The notes: a model not told the origin generated them from the letters alone. DNA of 46,095 bases from Streptomyces longwoodensis (GCF_001514125.1 NZ_KQ948559.1:1-46095), one strand, 5' to 3'. Numbered from the stretch's first letter, positions 33,858-43,952 are shown. A program made the numbers and translations.

Positions 33858-34529
33858 GTGGACAGGACCACGGCGTACGCGAGCACCCCGGCGGTCGCGC
33901 TGCCCGCGCAGGGCACCGCACCGTCCCGGACGTCCCGGGCCGAGGGGCGCCGCCTCCCGGTGGTGCGGGACCTGCGCGACCGGGCCGGCCGCGGGCCGCG
34001 CGCCCTGCTCTTCGGGCCGCGCGACCTGGTCGTGATCACCGGGCTGCCGGGCAGCGGCAAGTCCACGCTGATGCGGCGCGCGGCCGGCGGCCGGGGCGTC
34101 GACTCCCAGGACACCCGCGACCGCTGGGACGCGCGCCTCGGCGGCGTCCTGCCGTACGCCGTCTACCGCCCCCTGGTGCGCCTGTCCCACTACGCCGGGC
34201 TGCGGCGCGCGGTGCGCTCCGGCGAGGGCCTCGTGGTGCACGACTGCGGGACGCAGAGCTGGGTGCGCGCCTGGCTGGGCCGGGCCGCCCGCCGCCGGGG
34301 CGGCGCGCTGCACCTGCTGCTGCTCGACGTACCGCCCGGCACCGCGCTGGAGGGCCAGCGCGAGCGCGGCCGGGGCGTCTCGCGCTACGCCTTCTCGCGC
34401 CACCGCCGGGCGGCCGCCCGGCTGCTGCGCGCGGTGGAGCGGGGCGCCCTGCCCGACGGCTGCGCCTCGGCGGTCCTCCTGGACCGGGCCGCGGCGGACG
34501 CCCTGACCCGGATCGGCTTCACCGGCTGA
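33858..34529 (+). CDS. P-loop ATPase / kinase-like protein (AAA_33 type)
   Basis: A 223-residue protein. After a 50-residue low-complexity leader comes a P-loop, VVITGLPGSGKSTLMRR (Walker A 62-70). VDSQDTRDRW follows, then a helical segment typical of shikimate/zeta-toxin-like small-molecule kinases (YRPLVRLSHYAGLRRAVRSGEGLVVHDCG). The lid region is RGRGVSRYAFSRHRRAAARLL. No signal peptide. It probably phosphorylates a small molecule or protein, but the substrate is unknown. GGGGAGG precedes the GTG at 33858. It is divergent from the gcv riboswitch and followed by sseB-family genes on the same strand. Confidence 0.8.
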   Translation: MDRTTAYASTPAVALPAQGTAPSRTSRAEGRRLPVVRDLRDRAGRGPRALLFGPRDLVVITGLPGSGKSTLMRRAAGGRGVDSQDTRDRWDARLGGVLPYAVYRPLVRLSHYAGLRRAVRSGEGLVVHDCGTQSWVRAWLGRAARRRGGALHLLLLDVPPGTALEGQRERGRGVSRYAFSRHRRAAARLLRAVERGALPDGCASAVLLDRAAADALTRIGFTG

Positions 34530-34530
34530 G

Positions 34531-34556
34531 GGCCCGGGCGCCGCCCCGGCCGGGCC
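34531..34556 (+). terminator. Possible hairpin after the P-loop ATPase gene
   Basis: GGCCCGG (34531-34537) pairs with CCGGGCC (34550-34556) starting right after the TGA at 34527-34529. The stem is 7 bp with a 12-nt loop and no U-tract. Confidence 0.35.
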
Positions 34557-34629
34557 TCCCGGCCCCGGACGGCCACCCGCTAGCCTTTCCAGCCACAGCA
34601 GAGCAAGCCCAGCAGGCGGTAGGCAGATC

Positions 34630-35421
34630 ATGGACTTCCCGGCGGACGTGCCCGCACCCTTCCCGGCCCGGCCCCACCCCCAGCCCCACGGCGGCTGGCC
34701 CGGCAACGAGCTGGAGGAGGTGCTCTCCGCCTCGCTCGGTGTGCCGGGCGCGGGCGGGCGCATCGTGGAGGTGCTCGGCCGCAGCTTCGTCTGGGTGCCG
34801 CTGCCCAACGGCGGCGGCCCGCACAGCGGCCCCCTCGACCTGCCCACGCTGGAGCTGGACGGCCAGGCGTACGTGCCGGTGTTCAGCTCCGAGGAGCAGT
34901 TCCGCCAGGTCGTCGGCGCGCACATGGCGTACGCCATCGCCCCGGCCGTGGAGTTCGCCCGGGGCCTGCCCCCGCAGGTGGGCATCGCGGTCAACCCGGA
35001 CGGTGTGGTGGGGGTCCCGCTGCCGCCGCCGGCGGTGGCCGAGCTGTGCCGGGCGGGCCGCACGCCGCTGGACGGGTTCGCGAGCGGCGGGCGGGTGCGG
35101 CTCTTCGAACCGGACTGGCAGGACGACCCGGTGGACTTCCTGTCCGCGGCGTCGGCCGAGTTCGCCGCCACCGGCCTCGTGCTGACGGCCCGCCGGTGCC
35201 TGGCCGCCATCGAGACCGCCGACCCCGTGCTGTTCGTCGGCGTCGAACTCTCCGCGTGGGACGGCGACCTGCGCGCCGTGCCCCAGGACGCCCTCGGCCG
35301 CGCACTGGGCCGGGTCCCGGTGCCGTGGCCGGTGAACCTGATCCTGCTGGACGTCACCCAGGACCCGGTGGGCGACTGGATGAAGGCCCAGGTGCGCCCG
35401 TTCTACACGGCCGGGACCTGA
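34630..35421 (+). CDS. SseB family protein (copy 1)
   Basis: A 263-residue cytoplasmic protein of the SseB family (enhanced serine sensitivity, after E. coli SseB). The N-terminal SseB domain is at about 28-145 (NELEEVLSASLG, VPVFSSEEQFRQV, YAIAPAVEFARGLPPQVGIAVNPDG). The SseB C-terminal domain is at about 155-260 (VGVELSAWDG, WPVNLILLDVTQDPVGDWMKAQVRPFY). Biochemical function is not known; the name comes from a phenotype with excess serine. The start ATG at 34630 has a weak AGGCGG upstream. It lies beside serine/glycine genes and is followed 122 bp later by a second family member. Confidence 0.88.
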   Translation: MDFPADVPAPFPARPHPQPHGGWPGNELEEVLSASLGVPGAGGRIVEVLGRSFVWVPLPNGGGPHSGPLDLPTLELDGQAYVPVFSSEEQFRQVVGAHMAYAIAPAVEFARGLPPQVGIAVNPDGVVGVPLPPPAVAELCRAGRTPLDGFASGGRVRLFEPDWQDDPVDFLSAASAEFAATGLVLTARRCLAAIETADPVLFVGVELSAWDGDLRAVPQDALGRALGRVPVPWPVNLILLDVTQDPVGDWMKAQVRPFYTAGT

Positions 35422-35543
35422 CCGCGGGCGGCGCCGGCGCACCCCCCGGCACCGCACAAGTCGCCCCTCGGGAGGCGGCCGTGGCGGGCGCCGCCACTTA
35501 AGCTGTTCCCCTATACGAGTCCTCAGCGAAGGGGCGGTAACAG

Positions 35544-36353
35544 GTGAGCGCGAGCGGCACGGCCGCGACCGGCCAGGTCGAGCACATGCTGCGCCAGGTC
35601 ACGCCCGGGCGTTACGACGCCTACGAGGCGCTGCTCCGCGCCCTCGCCACCCCGTCCACCGGCCAGGTCTGGATGCTGCTCTGGCGCGGCCAGGCGGGCT
35701 CCCCGGACGCGCAGTACGGCGCGATGGAGGTCGACGGCCACGGGTACGCCCCGTGCGTGACCTCGGCCCAGGAGCTGTCGGCCAGCGGCTGGAACCGGTC
35801 GTACGAGGTGATCGACGCTCTCGAGGCGGCCCGCGCCCTGTACCCGGACCACCTCGGGCTCTGGCTGAATCCGCACGCCCCGGGCGGCGGCGTCGGCATC
35901 CCCTGGCTCGACCTGCGGCGGATCGCGACCGGCCTGGAGCGCCAGCCGGCGGGCCCGCTGCGGCTGGCGGAGCCGGCCGTGGAGATCCCGCAGTTCTACG
36001 CCCTGCTCGCGCAGAACGCGCACCGCACCCCCGCCGTACGCACCCTGCGCCGCGCGTGGGTGCAGCCGGCCCTCGGCGCGCCGTACCTCGCCATCGGCCT
36101 GGACGTGTACGACGCCGGCCCGGCGTCCGTGGACGCGGTGCGCGCGATGATGCAGCGGTCCGTCGGCGCCGTGCCCGACGGGCTGCCGGTGTCGACGGTG
36201 ACGATGACCGACGACCACGACCCGGTCGTGCTGTGGATGCGGGCGCAGGCGCGGCCGTTCTACGACCGCGAGGCGCACGCCCCGGCGGTCCCCGCGGCGC
36301 CCGCCCAGGCGCCGGCGGCGGGCTACGGGTACCCCCCGCCCGCACGGTACTGA
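35544..36353 (+). CDS. SseB family protein (copy 2)
   Basis: A 269-residue paralogue of the preceding gene, with the same two-domain plan: N-terminal domain at about 10-130 (VEHMLRQVTPGRYDAYEALLRALATPSTGQVWMLLWRG) and C-terminal domain at about 140-245 (PYLAIGLDVYDA, VSTVTMTDDHDPVVLWMRAQARPFYD). It then has a 20-residue Ala/Pro tail ending GYGYPPPARY, absent from copy 1. The GTG at 35544 follows GAAGGGG at 9-nt spacing. CTATAC at about 35510 may be a -10 box, so this copy could be separately transcribed. No known enzymatic residues are seen. The two proteins may form a heterodimer, which is inference only. Confidence 0.86.
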   Translation: MSASGTAATGQVEHMLRQVTPGRYDAYEALLRALATPSTGQVWMLLWRGQAGSPDAQYGAMEVDGHGYAPCVTSAQELSASGWNRSYEVIDALEAARALYPDHLGLWLNPHAPGGGVGIPWLDLRRIATGLERQPAGPLRLAEPAVEIPQFYALLAQNAHRTPAVRTLRRAWVQPALGAPYLAIGLDVYDAGPASVDAVRAMMQRSVGAVPDGLPVSTVTMTDDHDPVVLWMRAQARPFYDREAHAPAVPAAPAQAPAAGYGYPPPARY

Positions 36354-36682
36354 GCGGCGGCGACCGGATGACCTTACCCCTCACCGACCTTCATCCAGCC
36401 ATTGAGGGTCTGCGCGCGTAGAGTGGGGCGGTTGCTTCCGTTTGCGTCGCAAGTGTCCGAATTTGCACGCGTCCGGGTGGCGTTACCCACCGTCCGGATA
36501 ACGGAATACATCAGCGCGTATCACGTTTACGCATCCTTTCACCGCCAAGTCTGGCTACAGATCGCCAAAGCGTTGAAGACTCCCGCTCCAGGGGTGTTCG
36601 CCCCTGTGTACGACGGACTGATCACGCCGCTACAGCGGCAAGTGCGGGCCGGCCACCGCCGGTTGAGAGGGGTCCCTGCCAG
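36354..36682 (+). promoter_or_regulatory. Upstream region of the peptide importer operon
   Basis: This 329-bp region has no convincing gene; the one 94-codon frame in it lacks coding character. It is noticeably less GC-rich than its surroundings. It holds a TTGCG-T-CGCAA palindrome (36442-36452), a GGAAT-N17-GTT pair (36503-36527) resembling ECF sigma (SigR-type) promoters but 1 nt short of the usual N18, and small hairpins AGGGGTG/CGCCCCT and GCCGC-TACA-GCGGC. It probably contains the operon promoter and operators. Confidence 0.45.
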
Positions 36683-37690
36683 ATGACGGCACCATTGCAC
36701 GAGCCGACCGCGGAAGCGGCCCCGAGCGCGGCCGAGGAAGCGGCGGTCGCCAGCGCCGACGCGAAGGCCGTACAGGGACGCTCCTTGGGCCGGATCGCCT
36801 GGGAGCGCCTGAAGCGGGACAAGCTGGCCCTGACGGGCGGTGCCGTGGTGCTCCTGCTCATCGCGCTGGCCCTGCTCGCCCCGGTGATCACCAGCCTGCT
36901 GGGCCAGGACCCGAACGAGTACCACGAGAACCTGATCGACCCCCTGTTCGGTACGCCCACCGGTTCGCTCGGCGGTGTCAGCGGTGACCACCTGCTCGGT
37001 GTCGAGCCGGTCAACGGCCGCGACATCTTCGCCCGCATCCTCTACGGTGCCCGGATCTCCCTGCTGGTGGGCTTCCTGTCCGCCCTCGTCGCCGTCGTCC
37101 TCGGCACGATCCTCGGCATCCTCGCCGGCTTCTTCGGCGGCTGGGTCGACTCCCTGATCAGCCGCGTGATGGACGGTCTGCTGGCCTTCCCCCAGCTGCT
37201 CTTCATCATCGCCCTGGTGTCCGTGATGCCGAACGAGATGCTGGGTCTGACCGGCACGGGCGTGCGCGTCTTCGTGATGATCCTGGTCATCGGCTTCTTC
37301 GGCTGGCCGTACATCGGCCGCGTGGTGCGCGGCCAGACGCTCTCGATGCGTGAGCGCGAGTACGTCGAGGCCGCCCGGTCGCTCGGCGCCGGCCGCCTCT
37401 ACATCCTGTTCAAGGAACTGCTGCCCAACCTGGTCGCCCCGATCATCGTGTACACGACGATGATGATCCCGACCAACATCCTCACCGAGGCGGCGCTGAG
37501 CTTCCTGGGCGTGGGCGTCAAGCCGCCCACCGCGTCCTGGGGCCAGATGCTCTCCAGCGCGCTGGACTACTACGACTCGGACCCGATGTACATGGTGGTC
37601 CCCGGCGTGGCGATCTTCATCACCGTTCTGGCCTTCAACCTCTTCGGCGACGGCGTGCGGGACGCGCTGGACCCGAAGGGCTCCCGCTGA
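36683..37690 (+). CDS. Peptide ABC transporter permease (DppC/OppC type)
   Basis: A 335-residue inner-membrane protein. A 30-residue Ala/Glu-rich cytoplasmic leader is followed by the OppC N-terminal segment (WERLKRDKLALTGGAVVLLLIALALLAPVI). The BPD permease domain (about 115-325) has six segments and the EAA loop YVEAARSLGAGRLYILFKELLPNLVAPIIV, the site that contacts the ATPase. GAGAGGGG lies 10 nt before the ATG. It is the first gene of the operon, before the binding protein; the order permease-SBP-permease-ATPase-ATPase resembles the streptomycete bldK locus. Substrate probably di- or oligopeptides. Confidence 0.92.
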   Translation: MTAPLHEPTAEAAPSAAEEAAVASADAKAVQGRSLGRIAWERLKRDKLALTGGAVVLLLIALALLAPVITSLLGQDPNEYHENLIDPLFGTPTGSLGGVSGDHLLGVEPVNGRDIFARILYGARISLLVGFLSALVAVVLGTILGILAGFFGGWVDSLISRVMDGLLAFPQLLFIIALVSVMPNEMLGLTGTGVRVFVMILVIGFFGWPYIGRVVRGQTLSMREREYVEAARSLGAGRLYILFKELLPNLVAPIIVYTTMMIPTNILTEAALSFLGVGVKPPTASWGQMLSSALDYYDSDPMYMVVPGVAIFITVLAFNLFGDGVRDALDPKGSR

Positions 37691-37760
37691 GCCGGCGGAC
37701 CTGCAACGTCCCGTGGCACCTGACACGGGGTCTCTCATCAAATCCGGAGGATCCGAGATC

Positions 37761-39554
37761 GTGACTACCCAACGCACCTCAGGGCGGCGTAAGCAGGCCT
37801 TGGCCGCTGCGGCCGCGGTCGCAGCGCTGCTGACCACGGCGGCGTGCGGCGGCGGTGGCGACGACGACGGCGGTTCGAAGAACGGCGCCGCCGGCTTCGA
37901 CGCCGCGAACAACAAGGTCGCCCAGGCCTCCGCGGTCAAGAAGGGCGGGACCCTGAAGTTCGGTGGCGCCCAGGACGCCGACTCGTGGGACACCACGCGT
38001 GGTTACTACGGCTTCATGTGGAACTTCGCCCGCTACTACAGCCGTCAGCTCGTGACGGGCAAGACGGAGCCGGGCAAGGGCGGCGCCCAGCTCACTCCGG
38101 ACCTCGCCACCGGCCTCGCCAAGGTCACCGACGCCGGCAAGACCTACACGTACACCCTGCGTGACGGGGTGACGTGGGAGGACGGCAAGCCGATCACGTC
38201 GAAGGACGTCAAGTACGGCATCGAGCGCGTGTGGGCCCAGGACGTGCTGTCCGGCGGTCCGACGTACCTCAAGGAGGTGCTCGACCCCAAGGGTGAGTAC
38301 AAGGGCCCGTACAAGGACACCTCCGCCGACAAGCTCGGCCTGAAGGCGATCGACACCCCGGACGACAAGACCATCGTCTTCCACCTCCCGCAGGCCAACT
38401 CCGACTTCGAGGAGATCCTGGCCCTGGTCTCGGCCTCCCCGGTCCGCCAGGACAAGGACACCAAGTCGAAGTACGGCCTGAAGCCGTTCTCCTCCGGCCC
38501 GTACAAGTTCGAGTCGTACAGCCCGGGCAAGAGCCTGACGCTGACCCGCAACGCGAGCTGGAAGCAGGCCTCGGACCCGGTCCGCAAGGCCTACCCGGAC
38601 AAGATCACCGTCACGTTCTTCTCGAACGCCAACGAGCTGGACCAGCGCCTGCTCAACGGTGACCTGGACCTGGACATCAACCAGACCGGCATGTCGCCGC
38701 AGGGCCGCACCACCGCCCTGAAGCAGCACAAGGCCAACCTGGACAACCCGGTCTCCGGCTACGTCCGTTACGCGGTCTTCCCGCAGAGCGTGAAGCCGTT
38801 CGACAACGAGCACTGCCGCAAGGCCGTGATCTACGGCGCCGACCACGTCTCGCTGCAGACCGCCCGCGGTGGCCCCGTCGCCGGTGGCGACATCGGCACC
38901 AACATGCTCCCGCCGTCCGTCCCGGGCGCCGAGGGCCAGAAGTACGACCCGTACGAGCTCAACGGTGCCAACAAGACGGGCAACGTCGCCAAGGCCAAGG
39001 AAGAGCTCAAGGCCTGCGGCCAGCCCAACGGCTTCAGCACCACGATCGCGGTCCGCAACAACAAGCCGGTCGAGGTCGCCACGGCCCAGTCGCTCCAGGC
39101 GTCGCTGAAGAAGGTCGGCATCAACGCCCAGATCGACCAGTACGACGGCTCCCAGACCGCCGGCATCATCGGCAGCCCTTCGAACGTGAAGAAGAAGGGC
39201 TACGGCATCATCATCATGGGCTGGGGTCCGGACTTCCCGACCGTCCAGGGCTTCGGTCTGCCGCTGTGGGACAGCAAGTACATCCTGCAGAGCGGTAACA
39301 ACAACTACGCGCTGATCAACGACAAGGCGATCGACGGTCTCTTCTCCCAGTACGTCACCACGCTGGACGACGCGGGCAAGGAGAAGATCGCCACGGAGAT
39401 CAACCACAAGGTCATGGAGGGCGGTTACTACCTGCCCTTCGTCTTCGAGAAGTTCATCAACTGGCGCTCGGACCGACTGGCGAACGTGTACACGTCCGAC
39501 AACTACAGCGGCATGTACGACTTCGTGAACCTCGGTCTGAAGTCCGCCTCCTGA
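37761..39554 (+). CDS. Peptide-binding lipoprotein of an ABC importer (SBP family 5)
   Basis: A 597-residue lipoprotein. The GTG at 37761 follows GGAGG; the signal peptide has lipobox TAAC (Cys at about 30), then a Gly/Asp-rich linker. The family-5 binding domain spans about 65-590 (LTPDLATGLAKVTDAGKTYTYTLRDGVTWEDGKPITSKDVKYGIERV is its signature region). It captures peptides outside the membrane and delivers them to the two permeases. Codon use is strikingly restricted (for example GAC, AAG and CTG dominate), suggesting high expression. A 13-bp hairpin follows the gene, which may keep its mRNA more abundant than that of the downstream genes. Peptide specificity cannot be read from sequence. 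Confidence 0.94.
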   Translation: MTTQRTSGRRKQALAAAAAVAALLTTAACGGGGDDDGGSKNGAAGFDAANNKVAQASAVKKGGTLKFGGAQDADSWDTTRGYYGFMWNFARYYSRQLVTGKTEPGKGGAQLTPDLATGLAKVTDAGKTYTYTLRDGVTWEDGKPITSKDVKYGIERVWAQDVLSGGPTYLKEVLDPKGEYKGPYKDTSADKLGLKAIDTPDDKTIVFHLPQANSDFEEILALVSASPVRQDKDTKSKYGLKPFSSGPYKFESYSPGKSLTLTRNASWKQASDPVRKAYPDKITVTFFSNANELDQRLLNGDLDLDINQTGMSPQGRTTALKQHKANLDNPVSGYVRYAVFPQSVKPFDNEHCRKAVIYGADHVSLQTARGGPVAGGDIGTNMLPPSVPGAEGQKYDPYELNGANKTGNVAKAKEELKACGQPNGFSTTIAVRNNKPVEVATAQSLQASLKKVGINAQIDQYDGSQTAGIIGSPSNVKKKGYGIIIMGWGPDFPTVQGFGLPLWDSKYILQSGNNNYALINDKAIDGLFSQYVTTLDDAGKEKIATEINHKVMEGGYYLPFVFEKFINWRSDRLANVYTSDNYSGMYDFVNLGLKSAS

Positions 39555-39613
39555 CAACCGGCACACCCGCCGAACGGCACGAAAGGCAGGTGAAGGCCGG
39601 CGCAGCGTGAACT

Positions 39614-39644
39614 GCGGGCCACCGGACGACCTCCGGTGGCCCGC
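39614..39644 (+). promoter_or_regulatory. Hairpin between binding protein and second permease
   Basis: A perfect 13-bp stem GCGGGCCACCGGA (39614-39626 with 39632-39644) with a 5-nt loop, 60 bp after the binding-protein stop and 24 bp before the permease start. No U-tract. It is likely a stabiliser or partial terminator. Confidence 0.75.
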
Positions 39645-39667
39645 GGTCCCGCGGCGGGCCGAGAGCT

Positions 39668-40666
39668 GTGCTCACTTACCTCATCAGGCGGTTGTTCGCC
39701 GCCGCAGTGATGCTGGTGGTCATCATCACGGTGGTCTTCTGCATCTTCTTCCTCGTCCCGAAGTGGGCGGGCGTCGACATCGCCTCGAGCTTCGTGGGCA
39801 AGCAAGCCGACCCCGCAGCCGTCGAAGGGGTGCGGCAGAAGCTGGGTCTGGGCGACCCGATCTACGTCCAGGTCTGGGAGTTCTTCAAGGGCATCTTCGT
39901 CGGCCGGACCTACACCGGCGGCGGGGACACCATCCACTGTGCGGCTCCCTGCTTCGGCTACTCCTTCCGCAGCGAGCAGGCCATCTGGCCGGTGCTCACC
40001 GACCGCTTCCCGGTGACCCTGGGTCTCGCGCTCGGTGCGGCCGTCCTGTGGCTCATCCTCGGTGTCTCGGCGGGTGTGCTCTCCGCCCTCAAGCGCGGCA
40101 GCCTGTGGGACCGCGGCGCGATGGTCGTCGCCCTCGCCGGTGTCTCCCTGCCCATCTACTTCACGGGCATGCTCAGCCTGGCGATCTTCGTGTTCGGCCT
40201 CAACTGGTTCTCCGGGACCTACGTGCCGTTCACCGACAACCCGGGCAAGTGGTTCACCGGGATGATCCTCCCCTGGGTCACCCTGGCGTTCCTCTACGCC
40301 GCCATGTACGCCCGGATCACCCGGGCCACCATGATGGAGATCCTCGGCGAGGACTACATCCGGACCGCGCGCGCCAAGGGCCTGCGCGAGCCGGTGGTCA
40401 TCCGCAAGCACGCCATGCGCTCCACGATGACCCCCATCCTCACCATGCTCGGCATGGACCTCGGTGCCCTCATCGGCGGCGCGATCCTGACCGAGTCGAC
40501 CTTCAACCTCCCCGGTCTCGGCCGGGAGGTGCTCCTCGCGATCAGGAACCAGGACCTGCCCGTCATTGTGGGCGTCACCCTGATCACCTCCCTCGCGGTG
40601 CTCTTCGCCAACCTCGTGGTGGACATCCTTTACGCCGTGATCGACCCCCGAGTGAGGCTCACATGA
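39668..40666 (+). CDS. Peptide ABC transporter permease (DppB/OppB type)
   Basis: A 332-residue membrane protein starting with the typical OppB/DppB N-terminus LTYLIRRLFAAAVMLVVIITVVFCIFFLVP. The BPD permease domain (about 105-325) carries the EAA loop YIRTARAKGLREPVVIRKHAMRSTMTPIL. Two cysteines in a periplasm-side insertion (HCAAPCFGYSF, about 90-100) may form a disulfide. The GTG at 39668 follows GAGAG. Its TGA overlaps the next ATG by ATGA, so it is coupled to the ATPase gene. It pairs with the permease at 36683. Confidence 0.93.
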   Translation: MLTYLIRRLFAAAVMLVVIITVVFCIFFLVPKWAGVDIASSFVGKQADPAAVEGVRQKLGLGDPIYVQVWEFFKGIFVGRTYTGGGDTIHCAAPCFGYSFRSEQAIWPVLTDRFPVTLGLALGAAVLWLILGVSAGVLSALKRGSLWDRGAMVVALAGVSLPIYFTGMLSLAIFVFGLNWFSGTYVPFTDNPGKWFTGMILPWVTLAFLYAAMYARITRATMMEILGEDYIRTARAKGLREPVVIRKHAMRSTMTPILTMLGMDLGALIGGAILTESTFNLPGLGREVLLAIRNQDLPVIVGVTLITSLAVLFANLVVDILYAVIDPRVRLT

Positions 40667-41753
40667 CCGACCTGAGCAAGACCGGAGCGGCCCTGGGGGA
40701 GCCCGTCAGCGGCGCCGCCCCCTCCGCCTTCCTGGAAGTGCGCGACCTGAAGGTGCACTTCCCGACCGACGACGGCCTGGTCAAGTCCGTCGACGGGCTG
40801 AGCTTCCAGCTGGAGAAGGGCAAGACCCTCGGCATCGTGGGCGAGTCCGGCTCCGGCAAGTCGGTCACGTCGCTCGGCATCATGGGCCTGCACACCGCCG
40901 GCCAGTACGGCAAGCGCAAGGCGCAGATCTCCGGCGAGATCTGGCTGAACGGCACCGAGCTGCTCACCGCCGATCCCGACCACGTGCGCAAGCTGCGCGG
41001 CCGGGAGATGGCGATGATCTTCCAGGACCCGCTGTCGGCGCTGCACCCGTACTACACGATCGGCCAGCAGATCGTGGAGGCGTACCGGATCCACCACGAC
41101 GTCGACAAGAAGACCGCGCGCCGTCGCGCGGTCGAGATGCTCGACCGGGTGGGCATCCCGCAGCCGGACAAGCGGGTGGACAACTACCCGCACGAGTTCT
41201 CCGGCGGTATGCGCCAGCGCGCGATGATCGCGATGTCGCTGGTCAACAACCCCGAGCTGCTGATCGCGGACGAGCCGACGACCGCCCTGGACGTGACCGT
41301 CCAGGCGCAGATCCTCGACCTGATCCGGGACCTGCAGAAGGAGTTCGGCTCCGCGGTCATCGTCATCACCCACGACCTGGGCGTCGTCGCCGAACTGGCG
41401 GACGACATCCTGGTGATGTACGGCGGCCGCTGCGTGGAGCGCGGACCGGCGGACAAGGTGTTCTACGAGCCCCGCCACCCCTACACCTGGGGCCTGCTCG
41501 GCTCGATGCCGCGGCTCGACCGCGAGCAGCAGGAACGCCTGATCCCGGTCAAGGGCTCCCCGCCCTCCCTCATCAACGTCCCGTCCGGCTGCGCCTTCAA
41601 CCCGCGCTGCCCGTACGCGGACATTCCGAAGGACGACGTCACCCGCACGGTCCGCCCCGAGCTGGCCGAGGTCGGCAGCCGGCACTGGGCCGCCTGCCAC
41701 CTGAGCACGGAGCAGCGGGAGCGTATCTGGACCGAAGAGATTGCGCCGAAGCT

Positions 41754-41757
<4 letters not shown>
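40663..41757 (+). CDS. Peptide ABC transporter ATPase (DppD/OppD type)
   Basis: A 364-residue cytoplasmic ATPase: Walker A GESGSGKS (about 60-67), signature FSGGMRQR, Walker B LLIADEPTTALD, and H-loop VITHDLG. The C-terminal oligopeptide/dipeptide extension (HPYTWGLLGSMPRLD, then a conserved GCAFNPRCPYA Cys cluster) is present. OppD/DppD enzymes with this cluster often bind a 4Fe-4S centre. All catalytic motifs are intact. The ATG at 40663 overlaps the permease stop, and the TGA at the end overlaps the next GTG (GTGA). Confidence 0.95.
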
Positions 41758-43169
<1,412 letters not shown>

Positions 43170-43193
43170 GCAGCGAAGCACCCAGCAGTACCC

Positions 43194-43224
43194 AGCCCCC
43201 GCCTTGCAATGTAAGGCGGGGGCT
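43194..43224 (+). terminator. Terminator of the peptide importer operon
   Basis: A perfect 12-bp stem AGCCCCCGCCTT (43194-43205 with 43213-43224) with a 7-nt loop, ending in TTC. It is nearly symmetric, and the start of the next gene is only 23 bp on. Confidence 0.88.
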
Positions 43225-43247
43225 TCGGGTTGGGTGAGAATGGAAGG

Positions 43248-43952
43248 GTGGTCCACCAACTCTTCAGCCCGTCCGTCCAGCACACCCTCGACCTGGTCGG
43301 CATCTTCGTGTTCGCCATCTCGGGTGCGCTGCTCGCGGTCCGCAAGAACTTCGACGTCTTCGGCATCGCCGTGCTCGCCGAGGTCACCGCGCTGGGCGGC
43401 GGGCTGTTCCGGGACCTGGTGATCGGTGCCGTGCCCCCGGCCGCCTTCACCGACCTGGGCTACTTCCTCACCCCGCTGCTCGCCGCGCTCCTGGTGTTCT
43501 TCCTGCACCCGGAGGTCGAGCGCATCCAGGCCGGGGTGAACGTCTTCGACGCGGCCGGCCTCGGCCTGTTCTGCGTCGCGGGCACGACGAAGGCGTACGA
43601 CCACGGCCTGGGCCTGACCGCCTCGGCGGCGCTGGGCCTCGCCACGGCCGTCGGCGGCGGCGTCCTGCGCGACGTGCTGGCCAACGAGGTGCCCTCGCTG
43701 CTGCGCTGGGACCGCGACCTGTACGCCGTGCCGGCCATCGTCGGCGCGACCATGGTGGCGCTGTGCCTGCGCTACGGCGTGCTCACCCCGCTCGCCAGCG
43801 GGCTGGCCGCGGTCACCGCCTTCGCGCTGCGCCTTCTCGCGATGCGGTACCACTGGCGAGCGCCGCGTGCCTGGCACCGTCGTTCGACGGTGCGTGAGGA
43901 GCAGCCCCCTTCGGCTCCCGCCCCGGGTGTGCCTGACCGAGCTGGGCGGTGA
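43248..43952 (+). CDS. TRIC/UPF0126 family membrane protein (cation channel fold)
   Basis: A 234-residue, about seven-segment membrane protein with two UPF0126 repeats: repeat 1 at about 15-95 (LVGIFVFAISGALLAVRK, GGGLFRDLVIG) and repeat 2 at about 100-185 (FDAAGLGLFCVAGTTKAYDHG, GGGVLRDVLAN). The paired GGG-RD motifs are the family mark. Bacterial TRIC homologues form trimeric K+/Na+ channels, but physiological roles are unclear; some UPF0126 members affect glycine or amino-acid uptake. The GTG at 43248 matches the usual family start (HQLFSPSVQ); a TTG at 43230 is the alternative, but its ribosome site would be in the terminator stem. The last 140 bp (an Arg/Pro-rich tail) overlap the convergent esterase gene. 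Confidence 0.86.
   Translation: MVHQLFSPSVQHTLDLVGIFVFAISGALLAVRKNFDVFGIAVLAEVTALGGGLFRDLVIGAVPPAAFTDLGYFLTPLLAALLVFFLHPEVERIQAGVNVFDAAGLGLFCVAGTTKAYDHGLGLTASAALGLATAVGGGVLRDVLANEVPSLLRWDRDLYAVPAIVGATMVALCLRYGVLTPLASGLAAVTAFALRLLAMRYHWRAPRAWHRRSTVREEQPPSAPAPGVPDRAGR

Noticed and set aside
34531..35543. A possible shared operon of the P-loop ATPase and both sseB genes
   Set aside because: Gaps of 100 and 122 bp, a possible hairpin after the ATPase and a CTATAC box before copy 2 make a single transcript unsupported, so they are listed as separate units.
36402..36686. A 94-codon plus-strand frame before the peptide importer
   Set aside because: It has no ribosome site, codon use is unlike the neighbours (no GC3 bias) and it overlaps the start of the permease gene. 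It is treated as regulatory DNA.
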